A DNA stretch of 64,000 bases from Varibaculum massiliense (GTDB lineage: Bacteria > Actinomycetota > Actinomycetes > Actinomycetales > Actinomycetaceae). Below the pieces are notes generated by a model. That model searched no databases. It was not told where the DNA came from and saw only the letters and a list, made by a program, of their open reading frames with translations. This document shows, one piece after another, positions 7,629 through 16,582 of this stretch. Location of the stretch: the NCBI RefSeq assembly GCF_900106855.1, contig NZ_FNWI01000004.1:310001-374000 (forward strand), written 5' to 3'. Each line of letters starts with the position of its first letter. Within the stretch, counting starts at the first letter, position 1. The translations under genes were made by a program, and so were the position numbers.

Positions 7629-10289
7629 ATGATTACGATTCATGATCGTAGCGCTAGGGATTTTACTGCCAGTGGGTTAGCGGTGCTAGATCGCCACCTT
7701 ATCGACCCAGTAGTAAGTCAGGAACTAAACGGCAAGTTTTCCCTAACATTTTCCTACCCCTTTGATGGGCCAGCAGCGAACCTGTTGGTAATAGAAAACA
7801 TCGTGGCCGCCCCGGTTCCAGGAATAAGCCGTAGGCAAGGATTTCGTATCAGCGAGGTCACCACCAGCCTTGACGGGACTCTAGAAGTAGTTGCCCATCA
7901 CGTGTTTTATGACCTTTCTGCAAACCTTATCGCTGACACCTATGTGGTAAACAAAACCGCTAAAGCAGCCCTAGATCAGCTGCTAGGGGCAGCCAATAGC
8001 CCGCACGGTTTTAGCGCTAGTAGTTCAGATAACTCGCGTCGAGCCTCTGCACGCATAGTTAGAACCCCACTCAGCGCGGCTCTGTTAGGTGACAGCGACA
8101 ACAGTTTTATTTCCCGTTGGGGCGGAGAGCTTACTTTCGATAACTGGCACATCCACCACGCGCCCCGCATAGGCGCTAATCATGGCGTGGTTATAAGGGA
8201 TCGTAAAAACCTGTCCGGGTACGAATCGAGCCTGGACTACACCACGATAGTTACCCGGATTTTGCCGGTTGGTTACGACGGTCTGCTCCTACCTGAACTG
8301 TATGTGGACAGCCCTCGCATCAGCGACTATATCTGCCCGCGTATCAAGGTCATCCGCTATGGGCAGGTCAAGGCAATCAAAGACCCGAACAAGCCACGTG
8401 AGGACGAACTGCCCCTAGAGCAAGCACACGCATGGCTGCGCGACCTAGCCAAAAGCGAGTACGCACTAGGCCTGGTTGATCAGCCATCTTGTTCCTACAA
8501 GATTTCATTTGTTGACCTTGCCTCCACTAAAGAATACGCAGATCTGCGCGAGGTAGAAACCCTATCCTTGGGTGATAGCGTGACCGTACGTCATAGCGAC
8601 TCGGGCATGGAGTTAACCTCGCGGGTCCTGGCCTATGAGTACAACCCGCTTGGCCAAGAATATATAAGCATTGAGCTAGGTAGCACCGCCGGTAAATTCA
8701 CCGACATCACCCACACCATCACCGCTGCCCGCAGCGAGGCTAGCCAAGCCCAGCAGGTTGCAAGTATTGCGCTAGCTAGCGCGGATGGGAAAAACACCAA
8801 CCACTATGGCACCAACCAACCGGTATCTGCCAGGCTTGGGGATGTGTGGTTTAAAGACAATGGTGAGCAAGTAGGAATCTGGATATATAAGCTCACCGAT
8901 ACTGGTCAGCCCGGATGGGTCAGTCTTGCCACCGATTTGAACGGGGCCCAACTCGCGGCGAACCTGCAAGCAGCTAAAACCCAGATCGCGCAAGCAAACG
9001 CTAGCGTTGAGCAAGTCCAAGCAAGCCTTAAACAAACCCAAGGCGAGCTAATAAAAACTAGTACCGATACAGCGACTGCAAAAGCTCAAGCCGAAAAAGC
9101 TCTCAAGGATGCTACCAGCACTCAAAATGCTCTAGAAGCGTTCAAAGTGCAGGTAGCAGATGAAACCAAAAACATTAACGCCTCCTTGACGATGGTTTCA
9201 GACAACGTGAACCTGAGAGTTAAAAGAGCCGAGATTATTACCCAAATCAATCTGTCGAATGAAACCGTGCTGATTGATGCAGCAAAAGTACACATCAGTG
9301 GGCAAACCTCAATAGATGACGCCGTAATCGGTACCGCAATGATTGCCGATGCGGCTATCACTAACGCTAAAATCGGTGAGCTGTCCGCCGATAAAATAAC
9401 CACCGGTACCCTAGCGTCCGCGCGGATTGCTGCCGGGAGCATCACTAGCGATAAGCTCACGATTGCTAACGGATATATACAAACAGTAATGATCCGCGAC
9501 GCTGCTATAACCTCGGCGAAGATTGCTTACATAGATGCCAGCAAGATCACCACTGGTCTGCTTGATGCCAACCGGATCGGAGCGGCATCCATTACGGCAG
9601 ATAAGCTTTCCGCTAACGCTATCCAGGTTGGTCTTGCCGGGTGGACAAGTAATATTCGCATCAACCCCACTGAAATCTCCTGGTATAACGGTTCGGAACT
9701 GGAAGGGAAAATCGCTAGTACCGGGATGCAGTTTTGGTACGGGAATCGATATATCGGACAGTTAGGCAGGGGCCATAAAAAGGATCATGAGGAAATAGAG
9801 GGTATCTCCACGTCGCTAGCTAACGAGGGGGACTATGTTGCCTGGACCTACCAAGACGCTCCAAACGGGGACTATTTCACGTGTTTGACCCTAGACCCAA
9901 AGGGCAGGTTTTATGATTCGGCTGGCATCCATCTTGGGGCTGATCTGCGCACGAATGGTTACAAGTTCTATACCACCGAAAACAGATCGGTCACCTTGGA
10001 AGATTGTGTACTAACAGATAGGGGCACGCATCCAGGATGGGTCGGGCCGACAAAGCTAGCCAAAGTAGTATTCCACACCTATGACGTCATGATCGTCACC
10101 AACGGCACGTTCTATAACATGACCCGACTTTTCGACCGGCTATCAGACCTTATGAGCCGGGTAAACGGGCTCATCGGGCTGCTTAACCAGGGATGGATCA
10201 GCACCATAACCTCCAAACCGGATGGCACCATCTCCTGGACCTACTTCCATAACACCGGGTATCAGCAAATGTCTACCAACACTGCCTAA
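7629..10289 (+). CDS. Tail-associated/tip protein (Tal-like, receptor-binding)
   Basis: An 886-residue tail tip protein. Residues 1 to about 370 match the N-terminal minor structural/prophage endopeptidase-tail hub domain (GLAVLDRHLIDPVVSQELNG, VVAHHVFYDLSANLI). A helical linker rich in Ala/Gln/Lys follows (about 370-530), then short repeats such as DAAITNAKIGELSADKITTG typical of phage tip and fibre proteins (about 555-660), and a C-terminal domain that may bind the cell surface. AGAAAGGA lies 8 bases before the start. It probably determines host range; peptidoglycan-cleaving activity is not evident. Confidence 0.8.
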   Translation: MITIHDRSARDFTASGLAVLDRHLIDPVVSQELNGKFSLTFSYPFDGPAANLLVIENIVAAPVPGISRRQGFRISEVTTSLDGTLEVVAHHVFYDLSANLIADTYVVNKTAKAALDQLLGAANSPHGFSASSSDNSRRASARIVRTPLSAALLGDSDNSFISRWGGELTFDNWHIHHAPRIGANHGVVIRDRKNLSGYESSLDYTTIVTRILPVGYDGLLLPELYVDSPRISDYICPRIKVIRYGQVKAIKDPNKPREDELPLEQAHAWLRDLAKSEYALGLVDQPSCSYKISFVDLASTKEYADLREVETLSLGDSVTVRHSDSGMELTSRVLAYEYNPLGQEYISIELGSTAGKFTDITHTITAARSEASQAQQVASIALASADGKNTNHYGTNQPVSARLGDVWFKDNGEQVGIWIYKLTDTGQPGWVSLATDLNGAQLAANLQAAKTQIAQANASVEQVQASLKQTQGELIKTSTDTATAKAQAEKALKDATSTQNALEAFKVQVADETKNINASLTMVSDNVNLRVKRAEIITQINLSNETVLIDAAKVHISGQTSIDDAVIGTAMIADAAITNAKIGELSADKITTGTLASARIAAGSITSDKLTIANGYIQTVMIRDAAITSAKIAYIDASKITTGLLDANRIGAASITADKLSANAIQVGLAGWTSNIRINPTEISWYNGSELEGKIASTGMQFWYGNRYIGQLGRGHKKDHEEIEGISTSLANEGDYVAWTYQDAPNGDYFTCLTLDPKGRFYDSAGIHLGADLRTNGYKFYTTENRSVTLEDCVLTDRGTHPGWVGPTKLAKVVFHTYDVMIVTNGTFYNMTRLFDRLSDLMSRVNGLIGLLNQGWISTITSKPDGTISWTYFHNTGYQQMSTNTA

Positions 10290-10319
10290 ACCAGGCTGTA
10301 TTCAAGAAAGGAATACGTG

Positions 10320-10757
10320 ATGAAAATTTGGATAGCTAACAAGCACCTAACCGGACTAACAGAACTATTAGCCGCTATGAGTCTTAAACCTGGCCCTTCT
10401 AGAGCTAGAACCAAACTGCTAGAGCTAGTACGGCAGGCCACCAAGCGTTTTAGCGATGACGAATACGAACTGGTAACCCAATACGCGTCCCTAAACGAAA
10501 ACGGCAAACCCCGCATCGATGCTGGGGGAACATTCACCCTGGCATGCCCAGAAAAAGCCCAAGAATTCTTCGCCGCTCGTCAAAGCCTATTCGATTCCCT
10601 GGCCGAAGTATCTGGCCCTACCTACCAAAACCATCTCCAAGAAGTAAAAAGCCTAATAGAAACCTATGACGGTGAGCTATCCGGGCAACAAGCAGAAGCA
10701 TTCTGTGCGTTAAGCGAAGCAGTAGAACAAGCCATAAGCAAAGGAGAAAACTCATGA
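10320..10757 (+). CDS. Phage protein, DUF1617-like
   Basis: A 145-residue helical protein located after the tip gene. The beginning MKIWIANKHLTGLTELL resembles small late proteins of the DUF1617 kind found at this position in Gram-positive siphoviruses; their function is unknown. The ATG at 10320 is preferred over GTG 10317 because AAGAAAGG ends 8 bases before it. Its stop overlaps the start of the next small gene (ATGA), so the two are probably co-translated. Confidence 0.6.
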   Translation: MKIWIANKHLTGLTELLAAMSLKPGPSRARTKLLELVRQATKRFSDDEYELVTQYASLNENGKPRIDAGGTFTLACPEKAQEFFAARQSLFDSLAEVSGPTYQNHLQEVKSLIETYDGELSGQQAEAFCALSEAVEQAISKGENS

Positions 10758-10921
10758 TTGAGCAAGCGATAATCCCGATCCCCTCTGACCCAAAACCAGC
10801 CCCGCCAGGAAAAGCAAAAAACACAGACAATCCCGTAATGGTGATACCCAGAAAAAACACTATGGATATCACCCGCCTGGCACTGCAAGCCCTAAAGCGC
10901 CCATATATACAAACCGAATAG
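10754..10921 (+). CDS. Small phage protein (55 aa)
   Basis: A 55-residue frame beginning MIEQAIIPIPSDPKPAPPGK and ending in a basic segment (ALKRPYIQTE). The start has a strong AAGGAG seven bases upstream and overlaps the previous stop by four bases, which is good evidence that it is translated. Position between a DUF1617-like gene and the holin is where XkdX-like small proteins are often found, but no family match can be claimed. Confidence 0.6.
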   Translation: MIEQAIIPIPSDPKPAPPGKAKNTDNPVMVIPRKNTMDITRLALQALKRPYIQTE

Positions 10922-10942
10922 CACCGCCTTGTTTGAAGTTTC

Positions 10943-10965
10943 AATGCCTGCCTTGTGCAGGCATT
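10943..10965 (+). terminator. Stem-loop between tail and lysis genes
   Basis: A perfect 9-bp stem (AATGCCTGC / GCAGGCATT) with a CTTGT loop lies 21 bp after the small phage gene and 66 bp before the holin. It is followed by TTCCTGT rather than a clean T run, so it could be a weak terminator, an attenuator between structural and lysis genes, or an mRNA-stabilising hairpin. Confidence 0.5.
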
Positions 10966-11031
10966 TCCTGTATCCGCAAGCACCCAGGCTTGTGCTAACC
11001 CGTTAACTATTTTGAAAGGACAGCAAGAATT

Positions 11032-11586
11032 TTGTCTATCAAAACCATTTGGACGCTATTCCAAGGCGTAATCACCGCTATAGGTGCTTGGCTAGGAGCC
11101 TTCCTCGGTGGAACCGACTCCCTGCTCTACGCCATCGTAGCCTTCACCATCATCGACTACGCCACCGGAATACTAGCCGCAATCAACGCCCACAAACTAT
11201 CCAGCTCGGTAGGGTTTCGCGGTATCGCCCGCAAAATCCTAATCTTCGCCCTCATCGGACTAGCCCACTTATTAGACGTGCATGTTCTTGGCACCCCCGG
11301 AGTGCTACGCACCGCCACCATCTTCTTCTACCTATCTAACGAGGGCATCTCCGTCCTGGAAAACTCTGCACTGTTAGGTCTGCCGATCCCGGGCGGACTA
11401 AAACAAGCATTAGACACAATCAAGCAAACCGGTCAAAACCAGCCCGCCTTAAAAACCAGCTCAACCCCGCCCGCTAAGGCGAGCAGTCCAGATAAATACT
11501 CCCCTCCCATCCCTCAGGCAGGCCAGACCAGCCCGGGCAAATATCTGCCCCAACACGCCCTCCCCGACGAAATAGAAAAACCATGA
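11032..11586 (+). CDS. Phage holin (Cph1/TcdE family)
   Basis: A 184-residue membrane protein that forms the lesion releasing the endolysin. Three or four hydrophobic segments occupy residues about 8-125 (VITAIGAWLGAFLGG, LLYAIVAFTIIDYATGILAA, ILIFALIGLAHLLDV, and one further). The FTIIDYATGILAAINAHKLSSSVGFRG core (partly quoted) is the hallmark of phage_holin_4/TcdE proteins. The hydrophilic, Pro-rich C-terminal tail (about 135-184) is longer than usual. The start is TTG with GAAAGGA 11 bases upstream. It overlaps the next gene by four bases. Confidence 0.9.
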   Translation: MSIKTIWTLFQGVITAIGAWLGAFLGGTDSLLYAIVAFTIIDYATGILAAINAHKLSSSVGFRGIARKILIFALIGLAHLLDVHVLGTPGVLRTATIFFYLSNEGISVLENSALLGLPIPGGLKQALDTIKQTGQNQPALKTSSTPPAKASSPDKYSPPIPQAGQTSPGKYLPQHALPDEIEKP

Positions 11587-11729
11587 AAACAATTCTTAAA
11601 TTCCTGGCACTCCTAGCAGTCTTAACGCTACTTACCGCCGGGATCTGGCTCCTTTTCGCCATATTCCTTTCATGGATACTGACCCCGCTTATCTACCTGC
11701 TCGCACTTTTTATCCTGGCCACCGGCTAA
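11583..11729 (+). CDS. Small membrane protein in lysis cassette (48 aa)
   Basis: A 48-residue protein starting in the ATGA overlap with the holin stop. Nearly the whole sequence is hydrophobic and forms two probable transmembrane helices (KFLALLAVLTLLTAGIWLLF and a second from about residue 26). Only the N-terminus is basic. Its place between holin and amidase suggests a second holin, an antiholin or a pinholin-like helper. Translational coupling supports expression; the role is inferred from position. Confidence 0.65.
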   Translation: MKTILKFLALLAVLTLLTAGIWLLFAIFLSWILTPLIYLLALFILATG

Positions 11730-11759
11730 ACCAACCAACAAAGAAACGGAGAACCCAAA

Positions 11760-12569
11760 ATGAAGAACTGGAACACTCTAGAAGCTGACCTGAACCTGCT
11801 AATGAACAAACACTTCACCAAAGGCAGACAAGGCCGATCCATCAACAAAATAATCCTGCACCACAACGATGGAAACCTTTCCATACAAGGATGCTGGAAC
11901 GTATGGCAAACCCGACCCGCCTCCGCGCACTACCAAGTAGAAACCAGTGGCCGTATCGGCCAACTCGTCTGGGATCGGGACACTGCCTGGCACGCGGGAA
12001 ATTGGGTAGCCAACACCACCTCGATTGGAATCGAACACGCAGACGCATCCACCCACCCCTACCGTATCTCCGATGCCTGCCTAGAAAACGGGGCGCACCT
12101 TCTCGCCGCCCTGTGTCACTACTACAAGCTAGGCAGACCCTGTTGGGGCAAAAACATATTCGGACACCGCGACTTTTCCGCAACCGAATGCCCCGCCTCC
12201 ATAGCCGGATCCCAACACGCCGCTTACATGGCCAGAGCCGGCTACTGGTACGACCAAATCAGCGGAAACAAACCCAACCCGCCATCTGCCGGTAAACCAG
12301 ATATTGAAGCACTAGCCAACGCAGTTATCCGCGGCGAATACGGCAACGGAGACCAGCGACGCGCACGCCTGGGCGGACTCTACGACGCTGTGCAACGCAG
12401 AGTCAACGAAAAACTCGCGGCAGGATCTGCGCCGGCCGCGCCAAATATCGATGCCTTGGCAGACGCCGTGATTCGAGGAGAATACGGCAACGGCGCTACC
12501 CGCCGGGCACGTCTGGGAAATCTTTACAACCAGGTACAAGCCCGAGTAAACCAAAAGCTCGGCTGTTAA
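11760..12569 (+). CDS. Endolysin: N-acetylmuramoyl-L-alanine amidase with two CW_7 repeats
   Basis: A 269-residue lysin that cleaves the bond between muramic acid and the stem peptide. The amidase_2/PGRP domain (about 25-165) has probable zinc ligands at H34 or H35 (IILHHND) and at H136 and C144 (FGHRDFSATECP). Two C-terminal Cpl-7-type cell-wall-binding repeats follow (about 181-219 and 228-266), each with the core DAVIRGEYGNG and RRARLG. There is no signal peptide, consistent with release through the holin. ATG with GAAACGGAG upstream. It ends the late operon. Confidence 0.95.
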   Translation: MKNWNTLEADLNLLMNKHFTKGRQGRSINKIILHHNDGNLSIQGCWNVWQTRPASAHYQVETSGRIGQLVWDRDTAWHAGNWVANTTSIGIEHADASTHPYRISDACLENGAHLLAALCHYYKLGRPCWGKNIFGHRDFSATECPASIAGSQHAAYMARAGYWYDQISGNKPNPPSAGKPDIEALANAVIRGEYGNGDQRRARLGGLYDAVQRRVNEKLAAGSAPAAPNIDALADAVIRGEYGNGATRRARLGNLYNQVQARVNQKLGC

Positions 12570-12601
12570 CGATTCCCCCACCTATTCATCCTCAGCTAAA
12601 T

Positions 12602-12646
12602 AGCCCCGCTACCGCCTCACATTTGAGGTGATAGCGGGGCTTTTTG
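12602..12646 (+). terminator. Strong rho-independent terminator after endolysin
   Basis: An 18-nt arm pair beginning AGCCCCGCTA and ending TAGCGGGGCT, with one internal mismatch and a CATT loop, is followed by TTTTGT. It closes the late operon and separates it from the integration cassette. Confidence 0.92.
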
Positions 12647-12719
12647 TCATTTTTAGGGTGATTTCGGATTTAACAAACATCTGATGGTCGGCAGTTGGTT
12701 GAAAGGATGGTGAGTTTCT

Positions 12720-13097
12720 TTGAACCAACTAGACCAACAACGCGTCGCTAATCTTCGAGCCTGCGGGTGGGGTTATAAGAAGATTTCGGAGTATTGCGGG
12801 CTATCACGCGACCAGGTGCGCACCTATTGCGTAAAACACGGCCTCGAAGCTGCAGCACCACCAATCATGGAGCGGGTTTGCTCATGGTGCGGGCGCGCAT
12901 TAACAAGTATTGATTCGCGTGCCAGGTTTTGTAGCGGCGCGTGCAGGCACGAATCCTGGCGATCAGGTCTGCACCGAATAAAAACCTGTCAGGGATGCGG
13001 GCAAACCTTCAACGCATTCGATAAGCCCGGCCAACAATATTGCACGCACGCTTGTTATATCCGGGCTCGTTTCGGCACTAAAGGTGGACGCAAATGA
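12720..13097 (+). CDS. HTH and double zinc-finger protein of recombinase cassette
   Basis: A 125-residue putative DNA-binding protein. Residues about 5-40 form a helix-turn-helix (WGYKKISEYCGLSRDQVRTY). Two Cys-rich fingers follow, CSWCG...FCSGACRHE (about 54-78) and CQGCGQTF...YCTHACYIRA (about 90-117). It starts with TTG near GGTGAG and overlaps the next start by four bases. Being first in the operon that ends in two serine recombinases, it may regulate or assist excision (a directionality-factor-like role). That function is inference from position. Confidence 0.7.
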   Translation: MNQLDQQRVANLRACGWGYKKISEYCGLSRDQVRTYCVKHGLEAAAPPIMERVCSWCGRALTSIDSRARFCSGACRHESWRSGLHRIKTCQGCGQTFNAFDKPGQQYCTHACYIRARFGTKGGRK

Positions 13098-13303
13098 GCC
13101 CACCCCCACCCTTGGTTGACCAGCTATCAGACAACGCGATATTTGCTCGCGAACTCGGCTTTATTCGCGAGATCGAGATACTGGCAGCCCTTGAAGCTAG
13201 CGGAATGATTACTACCAGAGAACACGCCGACCTATACGCGGATCTATCTGCTGTTTACTGCCCGGTTTATCAGCCACGCACCCTTGGGTTTCTAACTGGA
13301 TAA
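13094..13303 (+). CDS. Small SHOCT-like protein
   Basis: A 69-residue protein starting in an ATGA overlap with the zinc-finger gene. The C-terminal half (EIEILAALEASGMITTREHADLYADL) resembles the short SHOCT helix-turn-helix motif, in which a leucine-rich helix, a G(M/I)IT turn and an acidic second helix follow one another. Small SHOCT proteins are frequently found immediately before large serine recombinases in mobile elements. Function unknown; possibly an oligomerisation or accessory factor. Confidence 0.55.
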   Translation: MSPPPPLVDQLSDNAIFARELGFIREIEILAALEASGMITTREHADLYADLSAVYCPVYQPRTLGFLTG

Positions 13304-13361
13304 ATCAGGCGTTTAGAGCGTGTATAGACATGAGGCTAATCAGGTGAGACTAGGAGGAATA

Positions 13362-14612
13362 GTGGCGAAAATCAAGCAGATAACACGGCTATCTGTTTCC
13401 AGACCAAAACTAGTGAAAGTCGCGGCATACGCGCGGGTTTCTACCAGTACCCGCCGCCAGCTCTCCTCAATATCGGCGCAAGTTTCTTATTACTCGCGCC
13501 TGATCCAGTCCACACCCGGATGGGACTATGCAGGCGTGTTTATCGACGAGGGAACCACAGGAACGAAAATGCGTGGTCGTCAAGGACTAGCTGATCTCAT
13601 GGCGCTAGCTCATGGTGGCGGTGTGGATATTGTGTTGTGTAAATCGATTTCCAGGCTTGCCCGTAACACTGTTGACCTGTTGCAGATAGTGCGAGACCTT
13701 AAAAACCTCAATGTTTCTATTCGTTTCGAACGCGAAAACATCGATACCTCCACCAATGATGGTGAGCTGCTCTTGACGTTGCTGGCCTCGTTTGCTCAAG
13801 AAGAATCAGCCTCACTATCAGCGAACGTGAAATGGGCTATCCGTAATCGCTACAAGGATGGTGGCACTAATTCGTTCTTTATCTATGGATATGTTTGGAC
13901 ACAAGTAAAGTTCGTTATCAATCATGATGAAGCCCAGATAGTGCAACGATTATTTTCCAATTATCTAGCAGGGATTAGTCCTGAAAAGACGGCTAATCAG
14001 CTAAACAATGAGGGTTTGCGCTCTCGTGGCGGTGGGGTGTTTCACGGATCAGTGCTTCGTCGGATGCTTGAAAATGAGCGTTATAAGGGATGCCAGTTAT
14101 TACAGAAGACCTTCAACAAGACCATCAGATCCACCTCCCGCACTCCCAACGACGGGGTTCTGACAAAATATTGGGTTGAAAAGGCACTACCAGTAATCAT
14201 CGAACCAGCCCTTTTCGACAAGGTACAACAAGAAATTGCTCGCCGCCGCCAGATCGGACCTGCCGCGACACCATCGCTTAACACCGGAGTGTTTACAGGC
14301 CGTATTCGCTGCGGGACATGCAGGCGTAACTATCAACGGAAAACCCGCCGATATGCTTCAGGAAACTATTACCACTATTGGCGCTGCTGGAGCGCCTGTA
14401 AGGGGCAGGGAAACCCGTGTGGTGGGCATAATCTACGCGAAACCATGCTCCAGTCCATATGTGCCACGACCCTCAACCTAGAAGAATTTGACGAGCACGC
14501 TGTTGAAAACCACATCGTCACTATCGAAGCATTCCCTGACCACCTTATGATCCATCTTCGCGGTGCTAGGAGCATAAAGATTGCTCTAGATAAGCAAGGA
14601 AGACTTACATGA
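13362..14612 (+). CDS. Large serine recombinase A
   Basis: A site-specific recombinase of the resolvase/invertase superfamily, 416 residues from GTG 13362. AGGAGG lies four bases before this start; an in-frame GTG at 13320 lacks one. The catalytic domain holds the active serine in AAYARVST and the conserved CKSISRLARNTVD and ENIDT segments. The recombinase domain and a zinc-ribbon region (CGTCRRNYQRKT...WRCWSACKGQGNPC) follow. It lacks the long coiled coil found in its partner, so it may act with that partner. It overlaps the next gene by four bases. Confidence 0.9.
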   Translation: MAKIKQITRLSVSRPKLVKVAAYARVSTSTRRQLSSISAQVSYYSRLIQSTPGWDYAGVFIDEGTTGTKMRGRQGLADLMALAHGGGVDIVLCKSISRLARNTVDLLQIVRDLKNLNVSIRFERENIDTSTNDGELLLTLLASFAQEESASLSANVKWAIRNRYKDGGTNSFFIYGYVWTQVKFVINHDEAQIVQRLFSNYLAGISPEKTANQLNNEGLRSRGGGVFHGSVLRRMLENERYKGCQLLQKTFNKTIRSTSRTPNDGVLTKYWVEKALPVIIEPALFDKVQQEIARRRQIGPAATPSLNTGVFTGRIRCGTCRRNYQRKTRRYASGNYYHYWRCWSACKGQGNPCGGHNLRETMLQSICATTLNLEEFDEHAVENHIVTIEAFPDHLMIHLRGARSIKIALDKQGRLT

Positions 14613-16186
14613 ACACCCTAGCGCGCAGCGTTACCGCTATACCCGCTACCAAAAAACCAGGCCACAACCTTACCGCCTGTAACCCACTGTTCAAACGGAA
14701 GGTCGCAGCTTACGCTCGAGTCTCTACAGACCTGGAAGAACAAGCCACCAGCTACCAGACTCAAATCAACTATTACACCACCCATATTCAATCCCGCTCC
14801 GATTGGGAATTTGCTGGCATCTACACCGATGAAGGTATTTCCGCCACCTCCACCAAACACCGCCAAGGCTTCCAAAACATGATCACTGACGCCTTGAACG
14901 GCAAGATCGACCTCATCCTCACCAAGTCCGTATCACGGTTTGCTCGTAACACCGTCGATTCCCTCACCACCGTCCGCCAGCTAAAAGACGCCGGGGTGGA
15001 GGTATATTTCGAGAAAGAAAACATCTGGACTCTTGACTCTAAAGGCGAACTACTCATCACCATCATGTCCAGCCTCGCCCAAGAAGAATCCCGCTCCATC
15101 AGCGAGAACGTCACCTGGGGACACCGCAAACGCTTTCAAAACGGAAAAGTCATGGTGCCATACTCCTCACTGCTCGGATACAAGAAAGGCGCGGACGGCA
15201 ACCTAGTCATCGACGAAACCCAGGCACCAACCGTGCGCCTTATATACCGGTTATTCTTGTCTGGCTTGTCCATCACCGAAATCCGCAAAGAACTACAGCA
15301 CCGTGGCATTTTGACTCCTCGCGGTAAAACCAAATGGTCTACCTCAACCGTGCGCTCCATCCTATCGAACGAAAAATACAAAGGAGATGCGCTACTACAA
15401 AAGACGTTCACCGCTGACTTTTTAACCAAACGCATCGAAGAAAACCAAGGACAACTCCCCCAGTACTACGTGACCAGCAACCACGAACCCATCATCGACC
15501 CGAAAGTCTGGGACCAGGTTCAATACGAACTCGCCACCCGCCACGCGGCCAACACCGCCAAAATCGGACTGTTCGCCAGCCGCCTAAAATGCGCAGATTG
15601 CGGATCCTGGTACGGACGCAAAACCTGGGCATCCAACACTAAATACAAACACACTATCTGGCGATGCAACCACAAATACGACCATCCCCGTCCCTGCCAG
15701 ACCGCTACCTTGCGTGATCAGCAAATCCAGACCGCGTTCCTTTCAGCACTGGACCAGCTCGCTAAAAACTATCGCGGGAAAGATCACCTACCACAAGCCA
15801 TCACCGAAATGTTCAATACTGACCAGCTCGAGGCAGAATCCAGCCACCTAGATGACAAGATCCGCGCTCTTGCCAACCAGATCGAGGAGCTGATCGCTGA
15901 GAATCAACGCCTAGCGCAAGACCAAGAACAATACCTCGCCAAATACACCCAACTAGACGCGAAATACCAGAAAACACTCGCAGAAAAACACGCCGTTAAC
16001 GCACAGATAACAGCCAAAAACGCCAAAGCCACCGCAATCAAAACCGCCTACTCCCAGCTAGCTGACAAACCCATCGAACACTTCACGGCCTGTCAATGGA
16101 ACGCCCTAATCGACCACGCCATCATCGGCGCAAACCAGATCCGGTTCATTTTCAGAACCGGGAAAGAAATCATGGTCAATCTCTAA
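14609..16186 (+). CDS. Large serine recombinase B
   Basis: A second site-specific serine recombinase, 525 residues. The nucleophile lies in AAYARVSTD near residue 38. LTKSVSRFARNTVDSL and EKENIWTLDS are the other catalytic-domain signatures. The recombinase domain spans about 165-290, a zinc ribbon uses CADCGSWYGRKT and WRCNHKYDHPRPC (about 330-375), and a long coiled coil (about 405-480) is typical of phage integrases, where it controls synapsis direction. It is the last gene before the host junction, so it is the most likely integrase of the prophage. Confidence 0.92.
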   Translation: MNTLARSVTAIPATKKPGHNLTACNPLFKRKVAAYARVSTDLEEQATSYQTQINYYTTHIQSRSDWEFAGIYTDEGISATSTKHRQGFQNMITDALNGKIDLILTKSVSRFARNTVDSLTTVRQLKDAGVEVYFEKENIWTLDSKGELLITIMSSLAQEESRSISENVTWGHRKRFQNGKVMVPYSSLLGYKKGADGNLVIDETQAPTVRLIYRLFLSGLSITEIRKELQHRGILTPRGKTKWSTSTVRSILSNEKYKGDALLQKTFTADFLTKRIEENQGQLPQYYVTSNHEPIIDPKVWDQVQYELATRHAANTAKIGLFASRLKCADCGSWYGRKTWASNTKYKHTIWRCNHKYDHPRPCQTATLRDQQIQTAFLSALDQLAKNYRGKDHLPQAITEMFNTDQLEAESSHLDDKIRALANQIEELIAENQRLAQDQEQYLAKYTQLDAKYQKTLAEKHAVNAQITAKNAKATAIKTAYSQLADKPIEHFTACQWNALIDHAIIGANQIRFIFRTGKEIMVNL

Positions 16187-16433
16187 TCCCACACCCTAAA
16201 CGCGGCTAGAGCACCAGACTCGAACCGACACCGCTAGAACAGCGTTATTTGCGACTAAGAGAGGCGCATTTTTCATCTCCGTTAGCGAGTTAAACCCCAA
16301 ACCCCTACCTGAACAGGGAAAACACGATACTAGGTAACGCAAAACCCAAACCCGCTAACGCAAGCGATTTTTCACACCCCCCTAAGCGATACTCGCTAAC
16401 GCAAAAGGGTACTTATCAAATCCAACGTCTAAA
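16187..16433. other. Prophage-host junction gap with repeated CGCTAACG motifs
   Basis: No gene is seen in these 247 bases. The sequence CGCTAACGCAA occurs at 16353-16363 and 16394-16404, a related TAACGCAA at 16335-16342, and the inverse CGTTAGCGAG at 16280-16289. Such short repeats beside a serine integrase could be integrase-binding sites or part of the right attachment site. The crossover point cannot be set without the left end. Confidence 0.4.
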
Positions 16434-16507
16434 TGGAGCGAGTGACGGGAATCGAACCCGCATGACCAGCTTGGAAGGCTGGGGCTCTACCATTGAGCTA
16501 CACTCGC
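16434..16507 (-). tRNA. tRNA-Gly (TCC)
   Basis: A full cloverleaf on the - strand: acceptor GCGAGTG pairing with CACTCGC, D-arm AGCTCAATGGTAGAGC, anticodon loop CTTCCAA with TCC, and T-arm GCGGGTTCGATTCCCGT (starting GCGGG). The terminal CCA is encoded (16434-16436), so the mature body is 16437-16507. It is the first clearly chromosomal feature after the prophage. Confidence 0.95.
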
Positions 16508-16582
16508 AACTAGCTTTCCTTTCGAGTTAACGAAAGGCGCGAGAAACAGTGTAACCTATTAGAGGTCAGAAACTAAAACTGA

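Larger units (their letters stand above)
1..16404 (+). mobile_element. Siphovirus-type prophage, right part
   Basis: The genes run head, neck, tail, lysis and integration in the usual order of a lambdoid/HK97-like tailed phage, nearly all on the + strand and tightly packed. The left part (terminase, portal, protease, replication and left attachment site) is outside the window. The right boundary is inferred. The last phage gene ends at 16186, and tRNA-Gly, clearly host, begins at 16434, so the junction lies in the repeat-containing gap between them. No attachment site can be defined because the left end is not visible. Intact reading frames throughout suggest a recent or functional prophage. 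Confidence 0.9.
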
